Below are positions 54,783 to 63,217 of a stretch of DNA of 64,000 nt, piece by piece. This DNA comes from JBBSUQ01 sp964389755 (GTDB lineage: Bacteria; Bacteroidota; Bacteroidia; Flavobacteriales_D; Crocinitomicaceae): NCBI GenBank assembly GCA_964389755.1, contig CAYMEW010000008.1, forward strand, positions 39,229-103,228, written 5' to 3'. Each line of letters begins with the position of its first letter. Within the stretch, counting starts at the first letter, position 1. The translations under genes and the position numbers were made by a program. The notes below the pieces were generated by a model that was not told where the DNA came from, did no database searches, and saw only the letters and a program-made list of their open reading frames with translations.

Positions 54783-54787
54783 TGCAA
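54758..54787 (-). promoter_or_regulatory. Promoter of the bestrophin gene
   Basis: Minus strand: TTG at 54787-54785, 19-bp spacer, TATCTTTA at 54765-54758, 16 bp before the ATG. It overlaps the opposing DUF4286 promoter almost completely. Confidence 0.55.
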
Positions 54788-55101
54788 TGATCTTGTATAA
54801 TGTGACCGTAAGTATCGACCCGGCAGCTGAGCAAGAATGGCTCAACTGGATGCGCCAAACGCATATCCCGGAAATAATGGAAACGGGTTGCTTCATCGAA
54901 GCACGTCTCAGCCGCGTGCACGGCGAAGAGGACGGCGGAGTTACGTATGCTACTTCGTATGTCGCCGAAACGAAGGAGAAACTGGCCGACTATCAGCAAC
55001 AGCACGCTCCGCGTTTACAGAAAGATCACAACGATCGCTTTGCGGGCCGGTATGCTGCCTTCCGGACCATGCTTTCCGTTATCGAAGAATTCCGAAAATG
55101 A
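54787..55101 (+). CDS. DUF4286 family protein
   Basis: A 104-residue ferredoxin-like (dimeric alpha-beta barrel type) protein: MILYNVTVSIDPAAEQEWLN then HIPEIMETGCF, matching DUF4286, a small family often placed before rsmA in Bacteroidota. Function unknown. Its stop overlaps the rsmA start (ATGA), indicating coupled translation. Confidence 0.88.
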   Translation: MILYNVTVSIDPAAEQEWLNWMRQTHIPEIMETGCFIEARLSRVHGEEDGGVTYATSYVAETKEKLADYQQQHAPRLQKDHNDRFAGRYAAFRTMLSVIEEFRK

Positions 55102-55889
55102 GCGTAGCACCGAAAAAACACCTCGGGCAGCATTTCCTGACAGATAAAAACATCTGCCGGAAGATTGCTCAGCAATACCAGGCACACGATAACTGCAAAC
55201 AGGTTTTGGAAATCGGGCCGGGAATGGGCGCACTTACGGAGTTCCTGCTCGAAATCCCGAATACCGAACTGACCGTCATGGATGTGGACAATGAATCCAT
55301 CACCTACCTCGAGTCACATTTCCCGCAACTTTCGGGGAGAATCATCAAAGCAGACTTTCTGCGTGCCGATCTTCAAAAGTTCATGGGTGAAGAACCTTTT
55401 GCCGTGGTCGGGAATTTCCCGTACAATGTTTCTTCGCAGATCTTGTTTCGCTGCCTCGAATACCGCAACCAGATCCCTGAGATTATGGGCATGTTCCAGA
55501 AAGAAGTGGCCCAGCGCGTTGCCGAAAAACCGGGTTCCAAGCAATATGGGATATTAAGTGTACTGCTCCAGGCGTTTTACGATATCGACTATTGCTTTAC
55601 GGTAGACGAACATGTGTTTAATCCGCCGCCGAAAGTAAAATCGGGTGTTATCCGCTGTACGCGTAACGCACGCAAACAACTTTCCTGCGATGAAGTCCTG
55701 TTCATCCGGGTCGTAAAAGCCACTTTCAACCAGCGGCGAAAAACCATCCGCAATTCGTTGAAGTCGATACTGGGGGGAGTTGCATTTGAATCCGAATACC
55801 TCGGGCTGCGTCCCGAGCGACTTTCAGTAAGTGATTTCGAAGCACTCACACAGGAAGTATCGGCCGCAATTTTAAACGCATCTAACTGA
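55098..55889 (+). CDS. rsmA: 16S rRNA dimethyladenosine transferase
   Basis: RsmA (KsgA) dimethylates A1518 and A1519 of 16S rRNA during 30S assembly. The 263-residue protein has KKHLGQHFLTD at the start, SAM motif VLEIGPGMGALTE (about 37-49), and catalytic NxPY as GNFPYNVSSQ. FNPPPKVKSGVIR and FNQRRKTIRNSLK are also typical. The ATG at 55098 begins the family's conserved N-terminus; longer upstream reading is only overlap with DUF4286. Confidence 0.97.
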   Translation: MSVAPKKHLGQHFLTDKNICRKIAQQYQAHDNCKQVLEIGPGMGALTEFLLEIPNTELTVMDVDNESITYLESHFPQLSGRIIKADFLRADLQKFMGEEPFAVVGNFPYNVSSQILFRCLEYRNQIPEIMGMFQKEVAQRVAEKPGSKQYGILSVLLQAFYDIDYCFTVDEHVFNPPPKVKSGVIRCTRNARKQLSCDEVLFIRVVKATFNQRRKTIRNSLKSILGGVAFESEYLGLRPERLSVSDFEALTQEVSAAILNASN

Positions 55890-55979
55890 TCTTCAGAGCT
55901 TAAAAAACCTGTCGAATTCCTTAAGATTTATTCACTTTTACCGTGAATAACTAATGATGCCTGCTTCGGTTTTTTAGGT

Positions 55980-55987
55980 TATATTTG
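55980..55987 (+). promoter_or_regulatory. -7 box of the DksA/TraR-like gene
   Basis: TATATTTG, perfect TAnnTTTG match, 46 bp upstream of the ATG, in the 144-bp gap after rsmA. Confidence 0.6.
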
Positions 55988-56033
55988 CGCGTGAAGAAAA
56001 AAAGCAATTGATATACTCAAAACAGATAATCAA

Positions 56034-56417
56034 ATGTCACAGGAAAAAACAAGATATTCCGATGAGGAACTCGAGGAGTTCAGAGAACTGATCAACCAGA
56101 AATTAAAAGAAGCGCAGGACGACCTCTCCCTGCTGCGCGGATCACTTTCATACAGCGATAATCACGGTACGGATGATACCGGCCGCACTTTTAACATGAT
56201 GGAAGACGGCTCGGAAACGCTTTCCCGGGAAGAAGTGGCACAACTGGCTGCCCGCCAGGAAAAATTCATTGCAAACCTGCAAAGTGCACTGGTTCGTATC
56301 GAGAACAAAACATACGGTGTTTGTCGTGTGACAGGCAAGCTTATCCGCAAGGAACGCCTCCGCCTCGTACCGCATGCCACGCTCAGTATTGATGCGAAGA
56401 ATGCGCAAAACAAATAA
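56034..56417 (+). CDS. TraR/DksA-like transcription factor without zinc cysteines
   Basis: A 127-residue DksA-like protein: N-terminal coiled-coil (EELEEFRELINQKLKEAQDD), acidic tip region with DDTGRTFNMMEDG, and a C-terminal globule YGVCRVTGKLIRKERL then VPHATLSID. Only one of the four zinc-finger cysteines remains, a pattern I associate with Bacteroidota members. It probably binds in the RNA polymerase secondary channel. lspA follows 3 bp later with a GTG start. Confidence 0.9.
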   Translation: MSQEKTRYSDEELEEFRELINQKLKEAQDDLSLLRGSLSYSDNHGTDDTGRTFNMMEDGSETLSREEVAQLAARQEKFIANLQSALVRIENKTYGVCRVTGKLIRKERLRLVPHATLSIDAKNAQNK

Positions 56418-56420
56418 AAG

Positions 56421-57131
56421 GTGAAAAAAAAGCTATTCATTGTGGGGGCAGTTATTGCCCTCATTTTAATTTTGGACCAATTCATCAAGGTGTACATTAA
56501 AACGCACTTTGAAGTTTCGGAGAGTGTTCCGGTACTTGGAAACTGGTTCAAATTACAATACATCGAAAATCCCGGAATGGCTTTCGGAACCACCTTCGGT
56601 TCGGGCATATGGGCCAAGTTAGCGTTAAGCATCTTTCGGATCGTAGCCATTATTCTGATTTCCGTTTACTGGCTGCGGCAGGCACGTAAAGGCGCCCGCA
56701 TTGAATTCCTGATCGCCATCGGGCTGATCCTTGCAGGAGCCACCGGAAATCTGATCGACTCGATGTTCTACGACTTTATCTTTCCTTTCGATCCGTGCAT
56801 GGAGTACAACCAGCTGCAGGGTTCCGGCGTTTTTGCAAACTGCCGTTACTGGGGCGAGGTTGAAGTGCGTCACACCGGTTTTTTACTGGGAAATGTGGTC
56901 GACATGTTCAAGTTCGAGGCTTTCTGGCCGCAGTGGATGCCATGGATCGGTGGCGAAGAGGTTTTTCCGGCTATTTGGAATACAGCTGATGCCTCCATTA
57001 CTGTCGGTGTAATTATGGTGTTTCTACGTCAGCGCGCTTACTTTCCGCGTAAAAGTAAAAAAGTGCAAACCGAGGCCAGCGCTTACGAGCACCCGGACGA
57101 GGACGCAGATTCGCCAGGAAAGGACATTTAA
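56421..57131 (+). CDS. lspA: Lipoprotein signal peptidase (signal peptidase II)
   Basis: LspA cleaves lipoprotein signal peptides before the lipidated cysteine. The 236-residue protein has the catalytic Asp motifs GNLIDSMFYD (near 112-121) and WNTADASI (near 190-197), plus four helices. It is longer than E. coli LspA (164) because of a periplasmic insert of about 60 residues between the two motifs and an acidic tail. The GTG at 56421 is the only good start. Several lipoproteins in this window are its likely substrates. Confidence 0.95.
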   Translation: MKKKLFIVGAVIALILILDQFIKVYIKTHFEVSESVPVLGNWFKLQYIENPGMAFGTTFGSGIWAKLALSIFRIVAIILISVYWLRQARKGARIEFLIAIGLILAGATGNLIDSMFYDFIFPFDPCMEYNQLQGSGVFANCRYWGEVEVRHTGFLLGNVVDMFKFEAFWPQWMPWIGGEEVFPAIWNTADASITVGVIMVFLRQRAYFPRKSKKVQTEASAYEHPDEDADSPGKDI

Positions 57132-57250
57132 GAAGTCTGTTGTTTCCAAATGATTCGTTAAAAACGAATGTGAGTTCTGAAGTTCAAATGAACTTTGCAA
57201 TCGATTGCTGTTCCGGAAACCGATGACAGTTCAAAAAATTAAAGTCTTGA
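57132..57250. other. Palindrome-rich intergenic stretch after lspA
   Basis: First part of a 430-bp gap. Three perfect inverted repeats: ATTCGTT-AAA-AACGAAT (57153-57169), AAGTTCA-AA-TGAACTT (57180-57195) and the 12-bp palindrome GCAATCGATTGC (57197-57208). None has a T tract. Role unknown; the first may end lspA transcripts. Confidence 0.55.
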
Positions 57251-57261
57251 TTATCAAAAAC

Positions 57262-57284
57262 AATAAGCGTTTCATAACCGTTAA
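57262..57284 (+). repeat. Dispersed hairpin element, copy 2
   Basis: AATAAGCGTTTCATAACC followed by GTTAA; related to the copies at 57486, 63526, 63715 and 63902 and to the minus-strand copy at 20823. Confidence 0.55.
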
Positions 57285-57336
57285 CTGCTTTTTCTAAACT
57301 CTCCCGAAGCCCCAAATTTTCAAGATAAATCAATGG

Positions 57337-57456
57337 TCAGAAACGAACTGTGATTCCACATGTAACCCGGAATGACTAAACAGGTGTCTTGCACCAGGGT
57401 CGATAACATCCCTCGTGCGTTTTGAACCGCAAAAAAGCTGCCACTCGTTTATTACA
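57337..57456 (-). pseudogene. Relic of the 3' end of the outer-membrane barrel gene
   Basis: Forty codons on the minus strand align with the last 41 codons of the intact gene at 57562-59271, with one codon gap and 20 of 39 residues identical. Anchors: NKRVAAFLRF versus NKRISAFLQF, WCKTPV-stop-SF versus WYNTPVQSF, and FRVTCGITVRF-stop versus FQIMGGITARF-stop. A Gln codon has become TAG. No homology continues upstream, so only the gene's end was duplicated. Confidence 0.75.
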
Positions 57457-57485
57457 TGAAACACAATCAACTCATTATCAAAAAG

Positions 57486-57508
57486 AATAAGCGTTTCATA
57501 ACGGTTAG
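57486..57508 (+). repeat. Dispersed hairpin element, copy 3
   Basis: AATAAGCGTTTCATAACG followed by GTTAG, 224 bp from copy 2, lying 53 bp beyond the barrel gene's stop codon. Confidence 0.55.
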
Positions 57509-57561
57509 CCGCTCTTCTGAGGCTAGTCCGCATTCCTTAACCCTAAAAAGTCAATTCGACC

Positions 57562-59271
57562 TTAGAAACGCGCTGTGATCCCGCCCATGATCTGGAATGA
57601 CTGAACCGGCGTATTATACCAGCGTTGATAACGTCCGCCAGCGATGTTGTTGAATTGCAAAAAGGCGGAGATCCGTTTGTTATACCGGTACTCCACACCC
57701 AGGTTGAGATCGGCTATAAATCCAAGATCGTAAACATATTGCCCGTTCTCCAGGATCACATCTTCACCCGGAGCATAAACAAGCGCCTTTCGTCCGCCTT
57801 CGAAATCCATGTCGAGGTTTACCAGGAACTTATCATACAGGTTGTAGTTGGCCCGAACGATAAACTGTACCACCGGCAGGTTCCACGCATACGAGTTATT
57901 CCGCGGGGAATAGGAATTAAACCTCCCGATCGCATCTACTTTCAGTTTTTCGCGTAACTGATAAGAGATCGATCCTTCGATGGAGGCGATGTTCATTGTA
58001 TCGTAGATCACCGCAAATTTATTTCCCATCGAATAGGTCGTATCGGTTATGAACAGCGCTTTACTTTTGTAACTCGCAAAACTGGCGTGCAGGTCAAAAC
58101 TAATGCGTTTACTGAGTGTCCCTTTGATCCCGATATAGGCATCGAGGGGATTGTGTTCGTTCAGCATCCTCTGGTTGGTCAGGATAAAGCGGTTCATCCC
58201 GGTGAGCGACTTGTAAGTTGTCTGGTTCAAACCACCGCGAACACCGACATACGGAATAAAGATATCATTGAACAACGAATACTTTACTTCTGCGATCGGG
58301 TAGATGTAGACCTTGTTTCGATAGTGGAAATCGAATGTTACATTTACCCCGAAATCGGCTTTGAAACGGTTGTTTTGAAGGAAGGTAGAGATCTTTGGTT
58401 TCAGGCTGACGATCGTATTGTTGAGCACGATTCCCGTGTCGAGTGGTGTCAGCGAACTGTCCGCAATACCATATTTATAACCGTTATAACGAATATCAAG
58501 GTCCGCTGAATAGATCTCTTTTCCCATGCGGTACCAGGCCGAGGTGTTTACGCCTACAAAATTCTCCCGTCCGCGCCAGTCAGACAAACTATCTTCCAAA
58601 GGCTTCATGGAACTGAAGTTATTGTAGGTCAGCCGGGATGTAAAATTAACGCTTCCGCTGTCCTTTGCGTGTCCCGAATAGTACGCACTGAATCCCGCGT
58701 CATTATAGCGTTGTGCGATGCTGTCACGCGATAGGTTCTCATTCCGGATGCTGTAGTACCCGAATCCCTGAGAATTGTAGTGGAAATCGCCGCCAAGTGA
58801 ATATTTGCGTTCGTGAATATCTCCGAAAAGATTCACGCGTGTGCGGTCGAAACGCGCCGGCGCATAACCGGGAATATTTCCGAAACTACTCAGGTGCTTT
58901 ACGTGAAGGCCGTAGGTGTATTTTCGGGAACGCGTGCTGTTGAAGTAAAATTCTCCCAGCGGCATGAGTTTCGTACCGATGCCGAGTTTCAGGTAACTGT
59001 GATAAAGTTGAGGAAGTTTATCCACCGTTTTTAACGAAGCAGCCTCTATCCGCTGTAGTTCAATCCTCGTATCGTGTTGAAGTGCAAGCAGGGGATACGA
59101 AAATTGCGGCGTGGGAATGACCGTGTCGATGATGCGCGGGTCTTCCGTAATACGGTAAGCCTTTTCTATCGGCCTTTCCGCATTGGCATCAATATTCACT
59201 TCGTCGCCCTGCGCTAATAGTGCCCCGGAAAAACCAGTCAAACTAAGTATTATCAGACAAATTTGCTTCAT
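57562..59271 (-). CDS. Outer-membrane beta-barrel protein (TonB-receptor-like barrel without a plug)
   Basis: A 569-residue protein with signal peptide MKQICLIILSLTGFSGALLAQ. From about residue 90 it alternates aromatic-rich strands (LKLGIGTKLMPLGEFYFNST, FGLHVKHLSSFG-type) ending in FQIMGGITARF, whose terminal Phe fits barrel insertion. No TonB box or plug domain was recognised, though relatives are often annotated as TonB-dependent receptors. The ATG at 59271 is chosen over an in-frame TTG at 59277 that would overlap the upstream stop. It follows the TPR gene by 2 bp; the pair probably works together at the outer membrane. Confidence 0.7.
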   Translation of the reverse strand: MKQICLIILSLTGFSGALLAQGDEVNIDANAERPIEKAYRITEDPRIIDTVIPTPQFSYPLLALQHDTRIELQRIEAASLKTVDKLPQLYHSYLKLGIGTKLMPLGEFYFNSTRSRKYTYGLHVKHLSSFGNIPGYAPARFDRTRVNLFGDIHERKYSLGGDFHYNSQGFGYYSIRNENLSRDSIAQRYNDAGFSAYYSGHAKDSGSVNFTSRLTYNNFSSMKPLEDSLSDWRGRENFVGVNTSAWYRMGKEIYSADLDIRYNGYKYGIADSSLTPLDTGIVLNNTIVSLKPKISTFLQNNRFKADFGVNVTFDFHYRNKVYIYPIAEVKYSLFNDIFIPYVGVRGGLNQTTYKSLTGMNRFILTNQRMLNEHNPLDAYIGIKGTLSKRISFDLHASFASYKSKALFITDTTYSMGNKFAVIYDTMNIASIEGSISYQLREKLKVDAIGRFNSYSPRNNSYAWNLPVVQFIVRANYNLYDKFLVNLDMDFEGGRKALVYAPGEDVILENGQYVYDLGFIADLNLGVEYRYNKRISAFLQFNNIAGGRYQRWYNTPVQSFQIMGGITARF

Positions 59272-59273
59272 GA

Positions 59274-62200
59274 TCAATTTTCTCCGTTTAAGTCAATAAT
59301 CGGCTTGTTCTTATCCTCCACCTCTTTCGGTTTCTCCTTCAATTGCATCAGTTCATCGTACAATTGTCGCGCTTCCGCCAGGATACCGTCGTCCTGGTTT
59401 GGATAGTGATCGATCACCGATTTGAGTGTTTGTTCTGCCTGGAAAAGATCCTCCTTCCGGATCAGGATCTTACTTTGCAGCATCAGGGCTTTCGCGATCC
59501 AGAAATCGTAGGCGGGTTTCATTTTCAGGAGTGCGCGCGCCTCTGAATCCGCTTTTGTGAGGTTATCCTGGTTGTAATACAACTGCGCGAGGCTGAATTT
59601 CGTTTCGGCACCGATCTCCGTAGTCGTGTTTTTGGATACGTACTCGAGCGACGATTTTGCCGCATCGTAGTTCTCGAGGTAAAAATTGGACATCCCTTTG
59701 GAGTATTCAGCCTCCAGGCGAATGGCTGTCTTTGTCAAACTATTTTCCAACACTTTGTCCGCATAGATCGCGGCATTCGTATAATTTTCGATCAGGTAGT
59801 TGCTGCGCATAAGCCCGATCTGTGCATTCCAGATAATTTCGGGGTTATTACTAACCTCAAGCAGTTTCTCATAGTACGGAATCGCCGCAGTGAAATCACC
59901 GTTGTTGTACAGGTATTTTGATACGCGAACGGCTGCCGTCTCTGTAAAACCGTTGTTCGGGCCCTCCAGCGTGATGCGGTAAAGTGCAATGGCATCATCG
60001 GTACGTTCGAGATTGTACAGACTGTTTGCCAGGTAATTTCGTACCTCCGAAGCGTAAATCCCGTTCGGGAATTTTTCCAGGTATTTTTCCAGAAGCGGAA
60101 CCGCTTCCTCGTACTTCTTCTGATCGTACGCATCTTTTCCGGGTGTGAAATAGATCGACTCCTGCTCTTCCTTACTGATTTGGGTACAGGGATATTTATC
60201 CGTCAATTGTTCCGTTTTTTCAGCACTGTTTGTAACGCGGTATATCTCCAAAAGTCCTTTTCCGGCATCTTCACAAAGCTGACGGTCGGCAGAGGCATAC
60301 TTCGAAAGCACCTCGAGGTATTTCGTTTCTGCTTTTGCAAAATCCTTCTTTTTATAATAAATGTCAGCTATGGAAAGTTCGGCATCCTTTACCAGCGGCG
60401 AGTTCGGATAATCGCGAATGATCTGCTGATAATAGTCGAAGGATTTGTCATATTCACCGCGCTCTTTGTAGATCAGCGCCAACTCCCCGATCGCAGTGAT
60501 CATATACTTCGAATGGGGATAGTTATTGATGATGTCCGAAAGTAGTTTGACACGTTCGTTGCCCTGTTCTGCGAACCCAAGTGAACGCGAAAGGTAGTAG
60601 ATCGCCTGGTCCTGTGCCGGCCCGGTCAGGCTCACTGCTTTCCGGTAATACTCCACGGCGTTCAGATTCTCTTTCCGGACATAATAATTGTCGGCTATGC
60701 GCATGTACGCATCAAAAAGCAGGAGTTTTGAAGGTTTGGGTTCTTGGGAAACGAAAATGCGAAAATTCTCGTTAGACGAAATGCGGTCGCCGTCCTCCAG
60801 GTAAGCGTAACCGATGTTGTAGTAGGCTTTTGAACTAAGGTCTTTCAATCCCACGGAGGGCAATGCCACGAACTTTTTATAGTAAGTTATTGCCTGCGGG
60901 TATTTCGCCAGTCGGTAGTAGGCGTCCGCCATCCAGTAAACCGCTTTAGCGGAAACCTGTTGGTCCACCGGGTATTTGTCCACCAGTGAAAGTGTTTCAA
61001 CGGCTTTCTGGTACTGTCCTTTCTGATATTGTTCGACACCGTAATTGAACGCCACGATCTGGTAAGCGGTCTTGAGTCGGATGTCTTTATCCGGTAACGC
61101 ATCGAGTGAACTGAGCGCCTTCCCGTAGTTATTGGTCTGCGTATATACATTGACGAGGTACTGGTATACATCGTTCTTTCGCTTTGAATCCGGGTAGCGC
61201 GTCAGGTAGGTCTCAAAGGCATCCACCGCTTCATTGTACGGGTTAATATCCAGTTTATACGAAAGGATCGCAAAATTGAAGAGTGCATCTTCTTCGATCT
61301 GCGGATTGTAGCTGAGCAGGGAAGCCGCTTCGAACGCCGAGCGTGCCGCAGCGTAATCATCGAGTTTCAGGTACGACTCGCCGATGTGATACAAAGCGAC
61401 CTGTCCGAGCGTATCTTTTTTACGGGAAACGCGATCGAACATGCGGATCGCATTTTCATATTGTTGGCTTTTATAATATGCATAACCGAGTTGGTAATCA
61501 TCATCGCGTGTTGTCTTTGAACTTTTATTATATGCCTCGAGGTATTCCGCCGCTTCGTCGTAACGCCCAGTCCGGTAATAAGCATCCCCGATCAGGTGAT
61601 TGATATCGTCGCGGTTCGCCACATTCGAGGTATCGGTAACAGAAGAAGCGTACTCGGTTACAGCTTCATAGTTTCCCTGTAAATGATAGATCTGTGCAAT
61701 GTAATACGGAACGACTTTTTCAAAACGCTCGTCATTTCCGAGTTTCTGAAAACCTTCCAGTGCCGTCTGGTAGTTACCCTCGTCGTATGAAATGTGTGAA
61801 TAATAATAGAGTGCGGGGGCGGAATACATCGACGAACCGTCTTTGATCTCGTAAAAAGCACTTTTTGCGTTTGCCACGTTTCCCTCTTCGAAATTGGCAT
61901 AACCCAGTTTGAAATAGTATTCGCTGAGATCTTCCGGATCCACGTCGGCGGCAGGAAGCTGGTTGTACCATTTCAATGCTCCGTCAAAGTCTTTTTTCTG
62001 ATAAAAATAATTCCCCAGTCTGAAGAGAATGGTCGGTCTGTAAATGCTTTCCGGATAAAGGCGGATGAAATTTTCCAGCAATGCGATTGCATCGTTGTTG
62101 TAAAGTTCCAATGCGCTGAGCCCTTCGTAGTAGAGTGCTTTGATGAAGAGCGGGTCATTCGGATGCTGGAAACCGTCGATGAACTGACGGAATTCATAAC

Positions 62201-62351
62201 GCGCGGCGCTATATTGTTCCTTTTCAAAAAGTTCCTCGGCACGGTAGAAACCGGCGTATTCCGAATTGTACTTTTCGGATGTCTGCCCCATCGAAATAAG
62301 GGGAAAAAGAAGAGACAGGATCCATGCAAAAAAGACCGGTTTGAAACTCAT
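59274..62351 (-). CDS. Exported tetratricopeptide-repeat protein
   Basis: A 1025-residue protein with signal peptide MSFKPVFFAWILSLLFPLISMGQ and TPR/Sel1-like helical repeats along nearly its whole length. Examples are ALYYEGLSALELYNNDAIAL, FKLGYANFEEGNVANAKSAF, YWMADAYYRLAKYPQAITYY and LSIADIYYKKKDFAKAETKY. The last 25 residues are charged and disordered. Such periplasmic TPR scaffolds bind partner proteins; coupling to the downstream barrel gene (2-bp gap) suggests a TPR-barrel complex. TAATTTTA at 62372-62379 (minus) is a weak -7 candidate. Confidence 0.85.
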   Translation of the reverse strand: MSFKPVFFAWILSLLFPLISMGQTSEKYNSEYAGFYRAEELFEKEQYSAARYEFRQFIDGFQHPNDPLFIKALYYEGLSALELYNNDAIALLENFIRLYPESIYRPTILFRLGNYFYQKKDFDGALKWYNQLPAADVDPEDLSEYYFKLGYANFEEGNVANAKSAFYEIKDGSSMYSAPALYYYSHISYDEGNYQTALEGFQKLGNDERFEKVVPYYIAQIYHLQGNYEAVTEYASSVTDTSNVANRDDINHLIGDAYYRTGRYDEAAEYLEAYNKSSKTTRDDDYQLGYAYYKSQQYENAIRMFDRVSRKKDTLGQVALYHIGESYLKLDDYAAARSAFEAASLLSYNPQIEEDALFNFAILSYKLDINPYNEAVDAFETYLTRYPDSKRKNDVYQYLVNVYTQTNNYGKALSSLDALPDKDIRLKTAYQIVAFNYGVEQYQKGQYQKAVETLSLVDKYPVDQQVSAKAVYWMADAYYRLAKYPQAITYYKKFVALPSVGLKDLSSKAYYNIGYAYLEDGDRISSNENFRIFVSQEPKPSKLLLFDAYMRIADNYYVRKENLNAVEYYRKAVSLTGPAQDQAIYYLSRSLGFAEQGNERVKLLSDIINNYPHSKYMITAIGELALIYKERGEYDKSFDYYQQIIRDYPNSPLVKDAELSIADIYYKKKDFAKAETKYLEVLSKYASADRQLCEDAGKGLLEIYRVTNSAEKTEQLTDKYPCTQISKEEQESIYFTPGKDAYDQKKYEEAVPLLEKYLEKFPNGIYASEVRNYLANSLYNLERTDDAIALYRITLEGPNNGFTETAAVRVSKYLYNNGDFTAAIPYYEKLLEVSNNPEIIWNAQIGLMRSNYLIENYTNAAIYADKVLENSLTKTAIRLEAEYSKGMSNFYLENYDAAKSSLEYVSKNTTTEIGAETKFSLAQLYYNQDNLTKADSEARALLKMKPAYDFWIAKALMLQSKILIRKEDLFQAEQTLKSVIDHYPNQDDGILAEARQLYDELMQLKEKPKEVEDKNKPIIDLNGEN

Positions 62352-62506
62352 GAGTGTACTTTTTAATTAAGTAAAATTAAAGGACAGATGTCTTGGGGAG
62401 AGGCTTTATGCTAAAAGTTTTAAACGGGATTCTGTTAAGATTATTATGCTTCGCCAACTGTGCAGGCAGATAATTTGTTGCAACTTTACAGAAGAGAGAT
62501 TGCATC

Positions 62507-63217
62507 ATGAACGTCATTGAAATACAGGAAGCCAAAATTTATCAGCAGCACAACCTCGTGCTCAATGAACTGAATTTTTCGCTCGGCGAACAGGAGTTCG
62601 TTTACCTGCTCGGAAAGACCGGAAGCGGAAAAAGCAGTTTGCTTAAAACCCTTTATGGCGAACTCTTCCTTAAAGAAGGAAAAGGCAGCGTTGCCGGCTT
62701 CGACCTGCGCAAACTCCGCAAAAAAGAAGTGCCGATGCTCCGGCGCGAGATCGGGATCGTATTTCAGGATTTTCAGTTGCTTACCGATCGCTCGGTACTC
62801 GAAAATCTGCTCTTCGTTCTAAAAGCCACCAACTGGAAAAGTAAAGCAGAGATGCGCAAACGCGCCGAAGACGTGCTCGAACTGGTTGGGCTCAAAAACA
62901 AACTGAACGCCATGCCCCACGCCCTTTCGGGCGGTGAACAACAACGCGTTTCGATTGCACGGGCGCTGTTGAACAAACCAAAACTGATCCTGGCAGACGA
63001 ACCTACGGGAAACCTCGACCCGGAGACCTCCGAAGAGATCATGAAATTGCTGCGCGCCGTGGCTCATGAAGAACATTCAGCCGTACTGATGGCCACGCAC
63101 GATATGTCGATGGTCGAAAAATACCCCGGACGCATTGTCCGCATTTCAGACGGCAAACTGCGCGAAGTAAATTCCATCAATAACTTCGACCCCTTCAGCA
63201 CCTTCGAACTGGAGTAA
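62507..63217 (+). CDS. ftsE: Cell division ATP-binding protein FtsE
   Basis: A 236-residue ABC ATPase: Walker A GKTGSGKS at 36-43, Q-loop FQDFQLL near 86-92, signature LSGGEQQ at 140-146, Walker B ILADEPTGNLD with Asp164-Glu165, H-loop ATHDM. The LLTDRSVLENL segment matches FtsE rather than LolD. It pairs with FtsX encoded at 52303-53193 on the other strand. The last 20 residues (NSINNFDPFSTFELE) are an extension. Divergent from the TPR-barrel operon. Confidence 0.92.
   Translation: MNVIEIQEAKIYQQHNLVLNELNFSLGEQEFVYLLGKTGSGKSSLLKTLYGELFLKEGKGSVAGFDLRKLRKKEVPMLRREIGIVFQDFQLLTDRSVLENLLFVLKATNWKSKAEMRKRAEDVLELVGLKNKLNAMPHALSGGEQQRVSIARALLNKPKLILADEPTGNLDPETSEEIMKLLRAVAHEEHSAVLMATHDMSMVEKYPGRIVRISDGKLREVNSINNFDPFSTFELE

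Larger units (their letters stand above)
57251..57698. repeat. Degenerate tandem duplication, period about 224 bp
   Basis: Unit 1 (57251-57474) and unit 2 (from 57475) both begin TTATCAAAAA followed by an AATAAGCGTTTCATAAC hairpin and continue into the 3' end of the outer-membrane barrel gene (minus strand). The landmark AGAAACG occurs at 57339 and 57564, 225 bp apart. Unit 2 includes the intact gene end; unit 1 is decayed. Confidence 0.75.

Noticed and set aside
57330..57533. 67-codon minus-strand open frame downstream of the barrel gene
   Set aside because: It runs in a different frame from the gene relic detected at 57337-57456 and crosses the hairpin element; the homologous frame contains a stop.
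59274..62351. TPR-barrel pair as a SusC/SusD-type uptake system
   Set aside because: No TonB plug domain, no SusD-like lipoprotein signal and no polysaccharide-utilisation enzymes nearby.
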